Part shown: positions 1 to 5,999 of the stretch, piece by piece
Position numbering within the stretch: the first letter of the stretch is position 1
Layout of the letters: each line of letters starts with the position of its first letter
Source: a bacterium
GTDB lineage: Bacteria; Vulcanimicrobiota; Vulcanimicrobiia; Vulcanimicrobiales; Vulcanimicrobiaceae
Assembly: GCA_021807065.1 (NCBI GenBank)
Contig: JAKAPO010000135.1
Location: forward strand, 1 to 6,658
Length of the DNA: 6,658 nucleotides
Reading direction: 5' to 3'
The notes under the pieces: model-generated
Seen by the model: only the letters and a program-made list of their open reading frames with translations
What the model was told of the DNA's origin: nothing
The model's database searches: none
Program-made: the position numbers and the translations under genes

Positions 1-1383
1 TACCTGCGTGGCGGAGCCGCTCCCGACGACTGCGGGTATTCCCAGTTCCCGCGCAACGATCGCCGCGTGGCAGGTTCGGCCGCCACGATCGGTAACGATC
101 GCGCTCGCGATCTTCATTACAGGTTCCCAATCCGGTGTCGTCGTCTGCGCGACAAGGACTTCGCCCGGCCGGAACGCATCTAGATCCGTCTCGCTAGCTA
201 CGACACGGACGGGGCCGAACGCGATCGCACTGCCGACGGCGCGTCCGCTGACAAGCGGTTTTTCCTCAGCTTTAACGATGTACTCGTCGATGACGCGAAG
301 CTCGCGCCGCGAAGCAACGGTTTCGGGGCGAGCCTGTACCAGGTAGATCTCGCCGTCTGTTCCGTCTTTCGCCCACTCGATGTCCATCGGCGCCGGGTGG
401 CCGGCAAGCTCGCTGTAGTGGCGCTCGACCGCGATGCATTGTTGCGCGAGACGCGTGACCTCACAGTCCTCGAGGCAGAATCGCCGCCTTGCCGCCTCCG
501 GGGTTGCCACGTTTTGCGTCGTCGTCTCGAGCGTGTCTCCGCCGGAAAGAACGAGCGAACGCTCCTTGGAGCCGAGCCGCCGGCGCAGCACCGTGTGGAA
601 GCCTTGCCCGAAGGTCGGCTTGAAGACGAAGTACTCGTCGGGATCGACGGTACCTTGCACAACGTTTTCGCCGAGTCCGTACGATCCGGTGATGAAGACG
701 ACGTCACGAAACCCGCTCTCGGTGTCCAGGGTGAACGCCACCCCGCTCGAGGCGCGATCGGAACGCACCATCTTCATGATGCCGACCGAGAGAGCGACTT
801 TGAAATGATCGAAGCCTTGATCGATGCGGTAGTGCACGGCGCGCTCCAGGAATAGGCTCGCGATGCATGCTCGATAGGCTTGCAGCAGCATCGCTTCGCC
901 GCGCACGTTGAGGAAGCTGGCGTGCTGGCCGGCAAAACTCGCCGTCGGCAGGTCCTCGGCCGTGGCGGAACTGCGTACTGCGACGCTCAAGTCTTCGCCG
1001 TACTGCTCCTGAAGTGCGTGGTAGGCAGCCACGATCTGCGCAATGAGGTCGTCGGGAAGCGGTGCCGCAAGCACCGCGTCGTGGGCACGCTTGGCGCGAA
1101 CCTCGAGATCGGCGACCTTCTTCGGGTCCAACCCGTCGAGAGCGGCGTGGAGCTTCTCCCAAACGCCACCTAGCGTCAGAACGTGGCGGTAAGCTTCGGC
1201 GGTCACGGCAAAGCCGTTGGGGATTTGTACGCCGAGCGGCGTCAACGCGCGGTACATCTCGCCAAGCGAAGCATTCTTACCGCCGACGAGAGCGACGTCG
1301 GCGTTGCTTATGGCGCGGAACGGCCGGATGAAAGCGGACTCAGCGAGGCGATCGGGCGTCAAGGTTGACGCGAGGCTCTGCAT
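1..1383 (-). CDS. ppsA: Phosphoenolpyruvate synthase, N-terminal part (runs off the left edge)
   Basis: PEP synthase (pyruvate, water dikinase) converts pyruvate + ATP + water to PEP + AMP + phosphate in the cytoplasm, the entry to gluconeogenesis from pyruvate or acetate. I translated 461 open codons from an ATG at 1381-1383; an in-frame stop lies upstream at 1426-1428 with no other start between. Residues about 18-350 form the ATP-grasp PPDK_N domain: VGGKNASLGEM near the N-terminus, AVRSSATAEDLPTASFAGQ, SYGLGENVVQGTVDPDE, and MDIEWAKDG...IYLVQARPET. The swivelling phosphohistidine domain follows, with TDRGGRTCHAAIVARELG; the catalytic His is residue 439 (codon 67-69), close to its place in the E. 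coli enzyme. The C-terminal pyruvate/PEP barrel lies outside. The usual length is near 790 residues, so about 60% is visible. There is no clear ribosome binding site before the ATG, which may be leaderless. A 370-base gap separates it from drrB, so it is probably transcribed from its own promoter. Pyruvate phosphate dikinase is less likely: the sequence fits the PEP synthase subfamily throughout. Confidence 0.95.
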   Translation of the reverse strand, partial: MQSLASTLTPDRLAESAFIRPFRAISNADVALVGGKNASLGEMYRALTPLGVQIPNGFAVTAEAYRHVLTLGGVWEKLHAALDGLDPKKVADLEVRAKRAHDAVLAAPLPDDLIAQIVAAYHALQEQYGEDLSVAVRSSATAEDLPTASFAGQHASFLNVRGEAMLLQAYRACIASLFLERAVHYRIDQGFDHFKVALSVGIMKMVRSDRASSGVAFTLDTESGFRDVVFITGSYGLGENVVQGTVDPDEYFVFKPTFGQGFHTVLRRRLGSKERSLVLSGGDTLETTTQNVATPEAARRRFCLEDCEVTRLAQQCIAVERHYSELAGHPAPMDIEWAKDGTDGEIYLVQARPETVASRRELRVIDEYIVKAEEKPLVSGRAVGSAIAFGPVRVVASETDLDAFRPGEVLVAQTTTPDWEPVMKIASAIVTDRGGRTCHAAIVARELGIPAVVGSGSATQV

Positions 1384-1390
1384 GCATTCT

Positions 1391-1396
1391 AGGGTA
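1391..1396 (-). promoter_or_regulatory. Possible -10 element of a leaderless ppsA promoter
   Basis: On the minus strand TACCCT (a TANNNT -10 form) ends seven bases before the ppsA ATG, which would place transcription initiation on or next to the start codon. No Shine-Dalgarno-like sequence precedes the ATG, which fits a leaderless message of the kind known in several high-GC phyla. No convincing -35 hexamer is seen at 17 bases. Six-base matches are common by chance, so this is weak. Confidence 0.3.
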
Positions 1397-1411
1397 GGCG
1401 GGGCCGAAGAA

Positions 1412-1427
1412 GAGCCTGTGAAGGCTC
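1412..1427 (-). repeat. Inverted repeat in the ppsA upstream region (A)
   Basis: A perfect 6-base inverted repeat, GAGCCT/AGGCTC, surrounds a 4-base loop 29 bases before the ppsA ATG. As minus-strand RNA the loop reads UCAC; on the other strand it is GUGA, a GNRA-type tetraloop. The following minus-strand bases are pyrimidine-rich (TTCTTC) but not a true U-tract, so it is not a good terminator. It could be an operator or a hairpin of the ppsA leader. Confidence 0.35.
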
Positions 1428-1451
1428 AAAGCAGATTTCGACCACTCGCTC

Positions 1452-1464
1452 CGGCGTAACGCCG
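1452..1464 (-). repeat. Inverted repeat in the ppsA upstream region (B)
   Basis: CGGCG-TTA-CGCCG is a perfect 5-base inverted repeat with a 3-base centre, about 70 bases before the ppsA ATG. A 13-base dyad of this form could be a dimeric regulator's operator or a very short hairpin. Chance occurrence is plausible in GC-rich DNA. Confidence 0.25.
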
Positions 1465-1486
1465 ATATTCCTTGAATCTTCACCGT

Positions 1487-1500
1487 TTGCTCCGCAGCAA
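1487..1500 (-). repeat. Inverted repeat in the ppsA upstream region (C)
   Basis: TTGCT-GCGG-AGCAA is a perfect 5-base inverted repeat about 105 bases before the ppsA ATG. It lies beside the most A/T-rich stretch of the gap (minus strand GGAAAAAGTGAGAATT), where a sigma-70-type promoter or regulator site would be expected. No assignable regulator. Confidence 0.25.
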
Positions 1501-1527
1501 TTCTCACTTTTTCCTTACGGAACGAGC

Positions 1528-1767
1528 ATGGTGGATGAGCGCAAGACGGTCGTGCTGCCGGTCGGCGGTCGACCACGCGATCGGCACCTGGCATGGCCGC
1601 GTCGCTTCGTCTCCGCCGCATTGCGCGATGGTGGCGTTGCCCCGTAGTGCGTTACGATCGAGGGCACCGATTTCACGCTGGGCGCTCCAGTGTCGGCGGC
1701 CGTCGCCGCGTCAATCGAAGCCGTTGCCACGCAGCTGCTATGGGAAGTTTCGTCTACGAGAGGATGA
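1528..1767 (+). pseudogene. Possible decayed plus-strand gene with in-frame TAG (weak)
   Basis: From the ATG at 1528 a plus-strand frame gives 39 codons, then TAG at 1645-1647, then 39 more codons in the same frame to TGA at 1765-1767. The second half has about 70% G/C at third positions and a balanced composition, with motif IEGTDFTLGAPVSAAVAAS. By eye this resembles the C-terminal end of M52 hydrogenase maturation proteases (a (G)IEG.dF..GapLSpaVAaA pattern), but no N-terminal half with the metal-binding residues of that family is found in any frame. It would converge on drrB with a 14-base overlap and diverge from ppsA. It may equally be chance open sequence in high-GC DNA. Confidence 0.18.
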
Positions 1768-2533
1768 GCGGATACATGCGCGCCGCGATGGCCAGCAGGA
1801 CGGCGAAGACGCCGACCTGCACCGCGATGTCGGTCCCGAGCCCAAAACTCGTCTGGTAGCCCGGCAGCATGAAGAGCCGAAGCGCGTCCACCTGATAGGT
1901 GAGCGGATTGATCATCGCGAGTACGTGGAGCCAGCTCGGCATGAGCGAGATCGGATAGATGGCGCTGCTGGCAAAGAAGAGCGGCATCGTCAGCACTTGG
2001 CCGATGCCCATGAAGCGCTCGCGCGTCTTGACGATGCAGGCGATGATCAGCGAGAACGTGCAAAAAACGGCCGAGCCGAGAACGATCATGACCGCCATGC
2101 CGAGCACGGCGGGAACGGTCACGCGCAATCCGACGCCGATGAGCAAGCCGATGATGTACACCATCACCGCTTGAGTAAGGCCGCGAACGCCCGCCGCCAG
2201 CGCCTTCCCGAGAACGAGAGCCTCGCGTGGCGCCGGGCTCATCATGTACTTATAGAGTATGCCGAGATCGCGCTCCCAGATTGCGGAGATTCCGAAGAAA
2301 ATCGCAATGAAGAGCGCGCTCTGTGCGAGGACTCCCGGCACGAGAAAGCTTTCGTAGGGAATGCTGCCGGTTGGGATTCCGCGTACACGGGCAAAGACTT
2401 CGCCGAACATCATGAGCCAGAGCACGGGCTGAATGACGCGCGTGAGCAACTCGATCGGATCGTGAACGAGCTTCTGGATCTCGGCATCCGTGATCGCGGT
2501 GATCTGGGTGTAAACCGCTTCGATTGTGTTCAC
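1754..2533 (-). CDS. ABC-2 type permease, DrrB-like exporter subunit
   Basis: Membrane subunit of an ABC exporter in the cytoplasmic membrane, 259 residues. The start is GTG at 2531-2533, overlapping the ATPase stop as GTGA; the frame stays open upstream to 2773, but that stretch is arginine-rich shadow of the ATPase gene. About six hydrophobic segments are visible, near residues 29-48, 62-85, 112-135, 138-166, 176-196 and 236-256. Family marks are WERDLGILYKYMMSPAPR (residues 86-103), the cytoplasmic loop typical of ABC-2 permeases, and FFASSAIYPISLMPSW with NPLTYQVDALR (186-219), the DrrB/NodJ-type signature. Relatives include daunorubicin, polysaccharide and lipid-linked exporters, so the substrate cannot be told from sequence. 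It ends at TAG 1754-1756 and is probably the last gene of the operon. Confidence 0.93.
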   Translation of the reverse strand: MNTIEAVYTQITAITDAEIQKLVHDPIELLTRVIQPVLWLMMFGEVFARVRGIPTGSIPYESFLVPGVLAQSALFIAIFFGISAIWERDLGILYKYMMSPAPREALVLGKALAAGVRGLTQAVMVYIIGLLIGVGLRVTVPAVLGMAVMIVLGSAVFCTFSLIIACIVKTRERFMGIGQVLTMPLFFASSAIYPISLMPSWLHVLAMINPLTYQVDALRLFMLPGYQTSFGLGTDIAVQVGVFAVLLAIAARMYPLILS

Positions 2534-3321
2534 GGCGCCGCCGCGCGTTCTTCGACCAGCATGTTGCCGCCGGTGTACCGGATGAAGAGATCGTCGAGCA
2601 TCATGCCCGTGCCATATCGGGCTTCGATGTCGCTTGGAGACTCCTCTCCGGCGATCTTCCCTTCGCTCATGAACGCGACGCGGTCGCAAAGCTCGGCCGC
2701 CTCGTCCATGTAATGCGTCGTCATGAAAATCGCCGTGCCGAGTCCAGCTCGCAAATGCTTGATCCGTTCCCAAACCATGTGGCGCGCCAGCGGATCGAGG
2801 CCGATCGTCGGCTCGTCCATAAAGAGCACACGCGGTTCGTTGAGCAGCGATTGTGCGATCTCGAGTCTGCGCACCATACCGCCCGAATAGTGGCGGACGA
2901 GCCGGTCTCGCACGTCTCCTAGGTCCATCAAATGCAGGGCGTCGAGAATCTTCCGCCGGCGGTTGGCGCGCGGCAGCGCGTAGAGCCGTGCGTAGACGAG
3001 CAGGTTTTCAAAACCGGTGAGATCCGGGTCGGCCGACTGCATCTGCGGAACGTAGCCGATTCGGCGCCGCACCTCCACCGGCGAGCGCCGCACGTCGAAT
3101 CCGGCGACGCGGGCGCTCCCCGAGGTCGGAGGCGTGAGCGTGGTCAGCATCTTCACCGTCGTGCTCTTTCCGGCACCGTTCGGTCCGACGAGTCCGAACA
3201 CGATACCGTGCGGTACGCGCAACGAGACGCCGCGTACGGCTACGACGTCCCCGAACCGCTTCGTGAGATCGGTAACCTCGATCGCGACCTCGGGTACGTC
3301 GTCAACGCGTGCGCTTACCAA
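2530..3321 (-). CDS. ABC transporter ATPase, DrrA/CcmA-like
   Basis: Nucleotide-binding subunit that powers the DrrB-like permease encoded directly after it. All ATPase motifs are intact in 263 residues: Walker A GPNGAGKST (46-54), Q-loop Gln93 in YVPQMQS, signature YSGGM (145-149), Walker B VLFMDE with catalytic Glu170, D-loop GLDP (174-177) and switch His203 in TTHYMDEA. A short C-terminal tail (about 228-263) follows, as in DrrA-type drug-resistance ATPases. The likely start is TTG at 3319-3321, overlapping the BON gene stop by seven bases (3315-3321); no better start occurs before the conserved VTDLTKRFG. The 4-base GTGA overlap with the permease points to translational coupling. Export direction is inferred from the family; there is no solute-binding protein. 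The substrate is unknown. Confidence 0.94.
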   Translation of the reverse strand: MVSARVDDVPEVAIEVTDLTKRFGDVVAVRGVSLRVPHGIVFGLVGPNGAGKSTTVKMLTTLTPPTSGSARVAGFDVRRSPVEVRRRIGYVPQMQSADPDLTGFENLLVYARLYALPRANRRRKILDALHLMDLGDVRDRLVRHYSGGMVRRLEIAQSLLNEPRVLFMDEPTIGLDPLARHMVWERIKHLRAGLGTAIFMTTHYMDEAAELCDRVAFMSEGKIAGEESPSDIEARYGTGMMLDDLFIRYTGGNMLVEERAAAP

Positions 3322-3986
3322 CCAATATCGCCTATGCGGATGTCGTTGTAAACCCTCGTCGTTCCCGCAATCGAGTAGGCTGCCGATTCCGCCTCATCGC
3401 GTTCGGCGAGACTGTCCACCGTTCCTGAAAGCGTTACGTTTCCACCGCTCTCGACTTCGATGACGACATTTTTCGCATCCAAGGCCGCTAAGCGCTGAAA
3501 GCGGCTCTCGATCCTTCGCCGCAGTTCGGCCGGGCTTACGGCAAACGGCTTGATGACGAGATCGTCGTAAATGCCGCGCACGCCCGTCAGGTGCCGAATT
3601 GCGTCGCGCGCGTCGTCGCGCTGGTACGGCCAGTCGACCGTTCCGTGCAGAGTTACGTAACCGTCCTTCACCTCTGCTTGAATCGTCTGCGGCAAGTCCG
3701 CGTGCCAGCGCAATAGCTCGACGATCGTCTTGGCAAGGTCGGCGTCGTCACGTGCATGCATGCCGGGTAGATCGACGCTCAGCTCGTTCGCGATGCCGCG
3801 CACGCCCTTGACCGATTTCACCGCAGTCTCCGCGGCCCATTTTTCGGTGAACGTGCCCAGTCTGCCCGAGAGCGTAACGACCCCATCCTCAACGGCAATT
3901 CCTACTTTTGCAGCATGTACCCGCGGCTCGGTCTCGAGTGCCTCGAGCACGCGCTCGTGTAGTGACCTGTTCGTATCGGTTATCAT
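3315..3986 (-). CDS. Triple BON-domain protein, cytoplasmic
   Basis: A 223-residue protein made of three BON (OsmY/nodulation) domains, near residues 8-74, 82-146 and 152-219. Each repeats the same pattern: an amphipathic helix, a strand ending in a glycine plus VTLSG or VTLHG (DGVVTLSG 34-41, DGYVTLHG 108-115, GNVTLSG 182-188), a second helix and a closing strand with GV(R)GI or VYNDI. BON domains are thought to bind phospholipid or other ligands; OsmY is periplasmic, but no signal peptide or membrane segment is present here, so this one should be cytoplasmic. Similar leaderless triple-BON proteins of about 215 residues are known in many bacteria, often next to stress or acetate genes; their function is not established. 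ATG start at 3984-3986, 46 bases after ackA; a purine-rich stretch precedes it. Not OsmY itself. Confidence 0.9.
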   Translation of the reverse strand: MITDTNRSLHERVLEALETEPRVHAAKVGIAVEDGVVTLSGRLGTFTEKWAAETAVKSVKGVRGIANELSVDLPGMHARDDADLAKTIVELLRWHADLPQTIQAEVKDGYVTLHGTVDWPYQRDDARDAIRHLTGVRGIYDDLVIKPFAVSPAELRRRIESRFQRLAALDAKNVVIEVESGGNVTLSGTVDSLAERDEAESAAYSIAGTTRVYNDIRIGDIGW

Positions 3987-4005
3987 CTTCCCCAGACTCC
4001 CTTCC
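3987..4005 (-). promoter_or_regulatory. Purine-rich ribosome binding region of the BON gene
   Basis: GGAAGGGAG (3997-4005) lies ten bases before the BON ATG, with a second GGGGAAG (3987-3993) touching it. This is the only clear Shine-Dalgarno-like sequence in the window; the other starts sit at gene overlaps or lack one. The BON gene may therefore be translated independently and more strongly than its neighbours. Confidence 0.5.
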
Positions 4006-4011
4006 GCGCAG

Positions 4012-4017
4012 ACAATA
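4012..4017 (-). promoter_or_regulatory. Possible internal -10 element before the BON gene
   Basis: TATTGT on the minus strand (a match to TANNNT) lies in the 46-base ackA-BON gap, about 25 bases before the ATG. The hexamer 17 bases upstream (ACGATT) is a poor -35; TTGATT is present but only 13 bases away. An internal promoter would let BON and the ABC genes be expressed apart from pta-ackA. Weak. Confidence 0.2.
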
Positions 4018-4032
4018 CGGCCCGCAAGGGAA

Positions 4033-5058
4033 TCAATCGTGAAAATGTTCGGAAGATTTGAGGACCGCCCAGACGTGCCGCGCGATCATGGCGTTCTCGT
4101 TTGCGGCCACGACGCGTACGGCAACGGTGCTCTCTTCGGTAGATATCAGTGCAGCGTTACGCACATTCGCATCATCGTCGAGATGCAGACCCAAGAAAGC
4201 GAAGGCTGCGCAGGTACGCGAACGAATCGCCGGGGCGTGTTCTCCAATCCCTCCCGTGAAGATGATCGTGTCCACGCCCCGCAGCGAGGCGATCATTGCG
4301 CCCATATGCTTGCGAAGCTGATGCACGAAGAGTTCGACCGCCTCTGCCGCCGCCCGATTCGTCGATTCTGTCTCTAGCAGCTCGCGCATGTCGCCCGAAA
4401 AACCGGAGACGCCCTTCAGCCCTGCCTCGCCGTAGAGCATTGTCGAGAGTTGCCGCGGGGAGACGCCGTGCCGCAATAAGTCGAGCAGTATCCCCGGATC
4501 GAGATCGCCGGGTCGCGTCGCCATCATCAATCCGCTCAGCGGACTAAAGCTCATCGTGGTCTCGACGGGCTTCCCATCGTGAATCGCGCACAAGCTCGCG
4601 CCCGAACCGAGATGTGCGATTACGATGCGTCCCCACGGCCTCGCAAGCGTGGAGAGCGCCCACTCGTAGGAGAGACCGTGGAATCCGTAACGCCGGAGAT
4701 AGGACGGCAGAGTCCGCGGCAGCGGCAGGCGCTTTGCAACGTCCGGCAACGCGTGAAAGAACGCTGTGTCGAAGCACGCAACTTGTGGAACATCGGGATA
4801 TTGACGCATCGTTTTCTTGACCAATGCGATTTCGCGATCGAGATGGAGCGGATCCCATTCGCACAATGCTTCGAGTTCGCGCAGCACGGCGGCATCGATG
4901 CGAACCGGCGCATCGCGATCAGGACCCCCGAAGACGATGCGATGCCCGATCGCCTCGGGAGGTTCATCGTCGTCGAGGAGGTGGCCCTCCGCCTCGTTCT
5001 GTTCGTAGCTTGCCGATTTGAGAGACGACGAGCCCGCGTCCAAACAGAGGATGCGCAC
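4033..5058 (-). CDS. ackA: Acetate kinase family protein, compact form
   Basis: Transfers phosphate between acetyl (or propionyl/butyryl) phosphate and ADP, giving ATP and the free acid; works with the acyltransferase encoded just upstream. 341 residues against about 400 for classical enzymes. Motifs in order: LDAGSSSLK (6-14), GHRIVFGG (38-45), DPLH (69-72), FDTAFFHALP (96-105, catalytic Asp97), RRYGFHGLS (122-130), HLGSGAS (149-155), TRPGDLDPG (181-189, Arg182), SGFSGDMREL (218-227), FTGGIGEH (267-274) and NENAMIAR (320-327). The missing length is mostly between GSSSLK and GHR, where some 24 residues replace about 70. Two usual Asn positions differ: Asp7 in place of the Asn of LNAGSSSLK, and Ser152 in place of the Asn of HLGNGAS. 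The Arg, His, Asp and Glu catalytic positions are kept, so activity is likely. The GTG start at 5056-5058 lies five bases after the pta stop, without an evident ribosome binding site, suggesting coupling. Substrate (acetate, propionate or butyrate) cannot be fixed from sequence. Confidence 0.93.
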   Translation of the reverse strand: MRILCLDAGSSSLKSASYEQNEAEGHLLDDDEPPEAIGHRIVFGGPDRDAPVRIDAAVLRELEALCEWDPLHLDREIALVKKTMRQYPDVPQVACFDTAFFHALPDVAKRLPLPRTLPSYLRRYGFHGLSYEWALSTLARPWGRIVIAHLGSGASLCAIHDGKPVETTMSFSPLSGLMMATRPGDLDPGILLDLLRHGVSPRQLSTMLYGEAGLKGVSGFSGDMRELLETESTNRAAAEAVELFVHQLRKHMGAMIASLRGVDTIIFTGGIGEHAPAIRSRTCAAFAFLGLHLDDDANVRNAALISTEESTVAVRVVAANENAMIARHVWAVLKSSEHFHD

Positions 5059-5063
5059 GCAAT

Positions 5064-5999
5064 CTAGTGAAGCTGGACGCGCGCTCGTGCCAGCAAGAGA
5101 CCAATCGCAGCCGATGCGATCCGCGTCTCGACGCTGTCGGCGCGGCTGGTGAGCACGATCGGAATGCGCGCACCGAGGACGACGCCGGCAAGTGCCGCGT
5201 TAGCCAGCAGGCCGAGCGCTTTCGCGAGCATGTTGCCCGAGTCGAGATCGGGAACGATGAGTACGTTGGCGCACCCGGCAACCGAGGAGCGGATCGTCTT
5301 CTCCAGCGCCGCCGCGGAACTGATCGCGTCGTCGAGTGCGAGGGGCCCGTCGACGCTAGCACCAGCGATCTGGCCGCGATCGGCCATCTTGCAGAGCGCT
5401 GCGGCGTCGAGCGTCGAGGGAATTCGCGACGATACCGTCTCCACCGCCGAGAGGAGCGCAACGCGAACCTCTTCGACGCCGATCGCGTGCGCGAGATCGA
5501 TCGCGTTCTGCACGATGTCGCGTTTCTCATCAAGGGTGGGCGCGACGTTGACGACCGCATCGCTGATGACGAGTGACTGCGCGTACGCGGGAACGTCGGC
5601 AACGAATCCGTGACTGATGCGCCGCTGCGTATGCAATCCGGAGGCGGGCTGCGTCACCTCGTGCAGCAACTCGTCGGAATGAAGGCTGCCTTTCATGAGC
5701 GCCTCGACCTTGCCTGCGCGTGCCATCTCTGCGGCGAGAGCGGCGGCGGCGTGGCTGTGCGGCGCATCCACGATCTCTTGGTGCGAAACGTCGATTCCCG
5801 CAGCGTTTGCGGCAGCTCGAATTTTTTTCTCGTTGCCGACCAGTACCGGAACGATGAGTCCGGCATCCGCGCAGGCCAGCGCACCTTCGATGGCAAGTGC
5901 ATCGCAGGGATGAACCACCGCGGTACGCATCGGCACCATTCCGCGGCACCGCGCCAGCAGTGACGCATGCGATCCGCGGGGAGCAACCGCGATTTTCAC
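5064..5999 (-). CDS. pta: Phosphate acetyl/butyryltransferase
   Basis: Exchanges CoA for phosphate on an acyl-CoA, giving acyl phosphate for the kinase encoded next. 311 residues covering the whole PTA/PTB domain: LIVPVLVGNEKKI (48-60), DAPHSHAAAA (78-87), ALMKGSLHSDELL (100-112), RRISHGF (126-132), AETV-type loop SAVETVSSRIPST (184-196), CKMADRGQ (203-210), and the C-terminal VPDLDSGNMLAKAL (249-262) with GARIPIVLTSRADS (276-289). It is most like the C-terminal half of the bifunctional enoyl-CoA hydratase/phosphate acetyltransferase family (about 465 residues), but the MaoC-like hydratase half is absent: its residues 10-30 correspond to the fusion's linker. The start is GTG at 5997-5999, which touches the TAA of the response regulator (zero gap); Met21 and Met24 are possible later starts, but conserved linker residues favour GTG. 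Phosphate butyryltransferase is the alternative activity. Confidence 0.9.
   Translation of the reverse strand: MKIAVAPRGSHASLLARCRGMVPMRTAVVHPCDALAIEGALACADAGLIVPVLVGNEKKIRAAANAAGIDVSHQEIVDAPHSHAAAALAAEMARAGKVEALMKGSLHSDELLHEVTQPASGLHTQRRISHGFVADVPAYAQSLVISDAVVNVAPTLDEKRDIVQNAIDLAHAIGVEEVRVALLSAVETVSSRIPSTLDAAALCKMADRGQIAGASVDGPLALDDAISSAAALEKTIRSSVAGCANVLIVPDLDSGNMLAKALGLLANAALAGVVLGARIPIVLTSRADSVETRIASAAIGLLLARARVQLH

Larger units (their letters stand above)
1384..1753. other. 370-base gap between drrB and ppsA
   Basis: No intact gene is convincing here. The ppsA-proximal part (1384-1527) is the richest in A/T runs, for instance around 1500-1517, and carries three short inverted repeats, so it probably holds the ppsA promoter and its control sites. 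The rest (1528-1753) is GC-rich; it contains a plus-strand reading frame that may be a gene remnant, a CGGCG/CGCCG inverted repeat at 1694-1708 and the palindrome GCAGCTGC at 1731-1738. No hairpin followed by a T-run is seen after the drrB stop, so I cannot place a terminator for the upstream operon. Confidence 0.6.

Noticed and set aside
221..228. GCGATCGC octamer as a sign of cyanobacterial HIP1 repeats
   Set aside because: Only one exact copy was seen; the common GATCG words fit general high-GC composition.
1340..1621. 93-codon minus-strand frame overlapping the ppsA start
   Set aside because: It is arginine-rich, overlaps ppsA in another frame, lacks a ribosome binding site and covers the likely ppsA promoter.
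1694..1708. CGGCG/CGCCG hairpin after drrB as a terminator
   Set aside because: The stem has only five pairs and no T-run follows on either strand.
1472..2713. 413-codon open frame on the plus strand opposite drrB
   Set aside because: It is antisense to the permease and ATPase genes, is rich in Arg, His, Glu and Asp, and has no family resemblance; the minus-strand genes have full conserved motifs.
2534..2773. N-terminal extension of the permease by 80 codons
   Set aside because: The extension overlaps the ATPase gene, is arginine/histidine-rich shadow sequence, and permease homology begins at the GTG that overlaps the ATPase stop.
3730..4377. 215-codon plus-strand open frame across the BON-ackA junction
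   Set aside because: It is antisense to two well-supported genes with low-complexity Ser/Arg composition and no recognisable domain.
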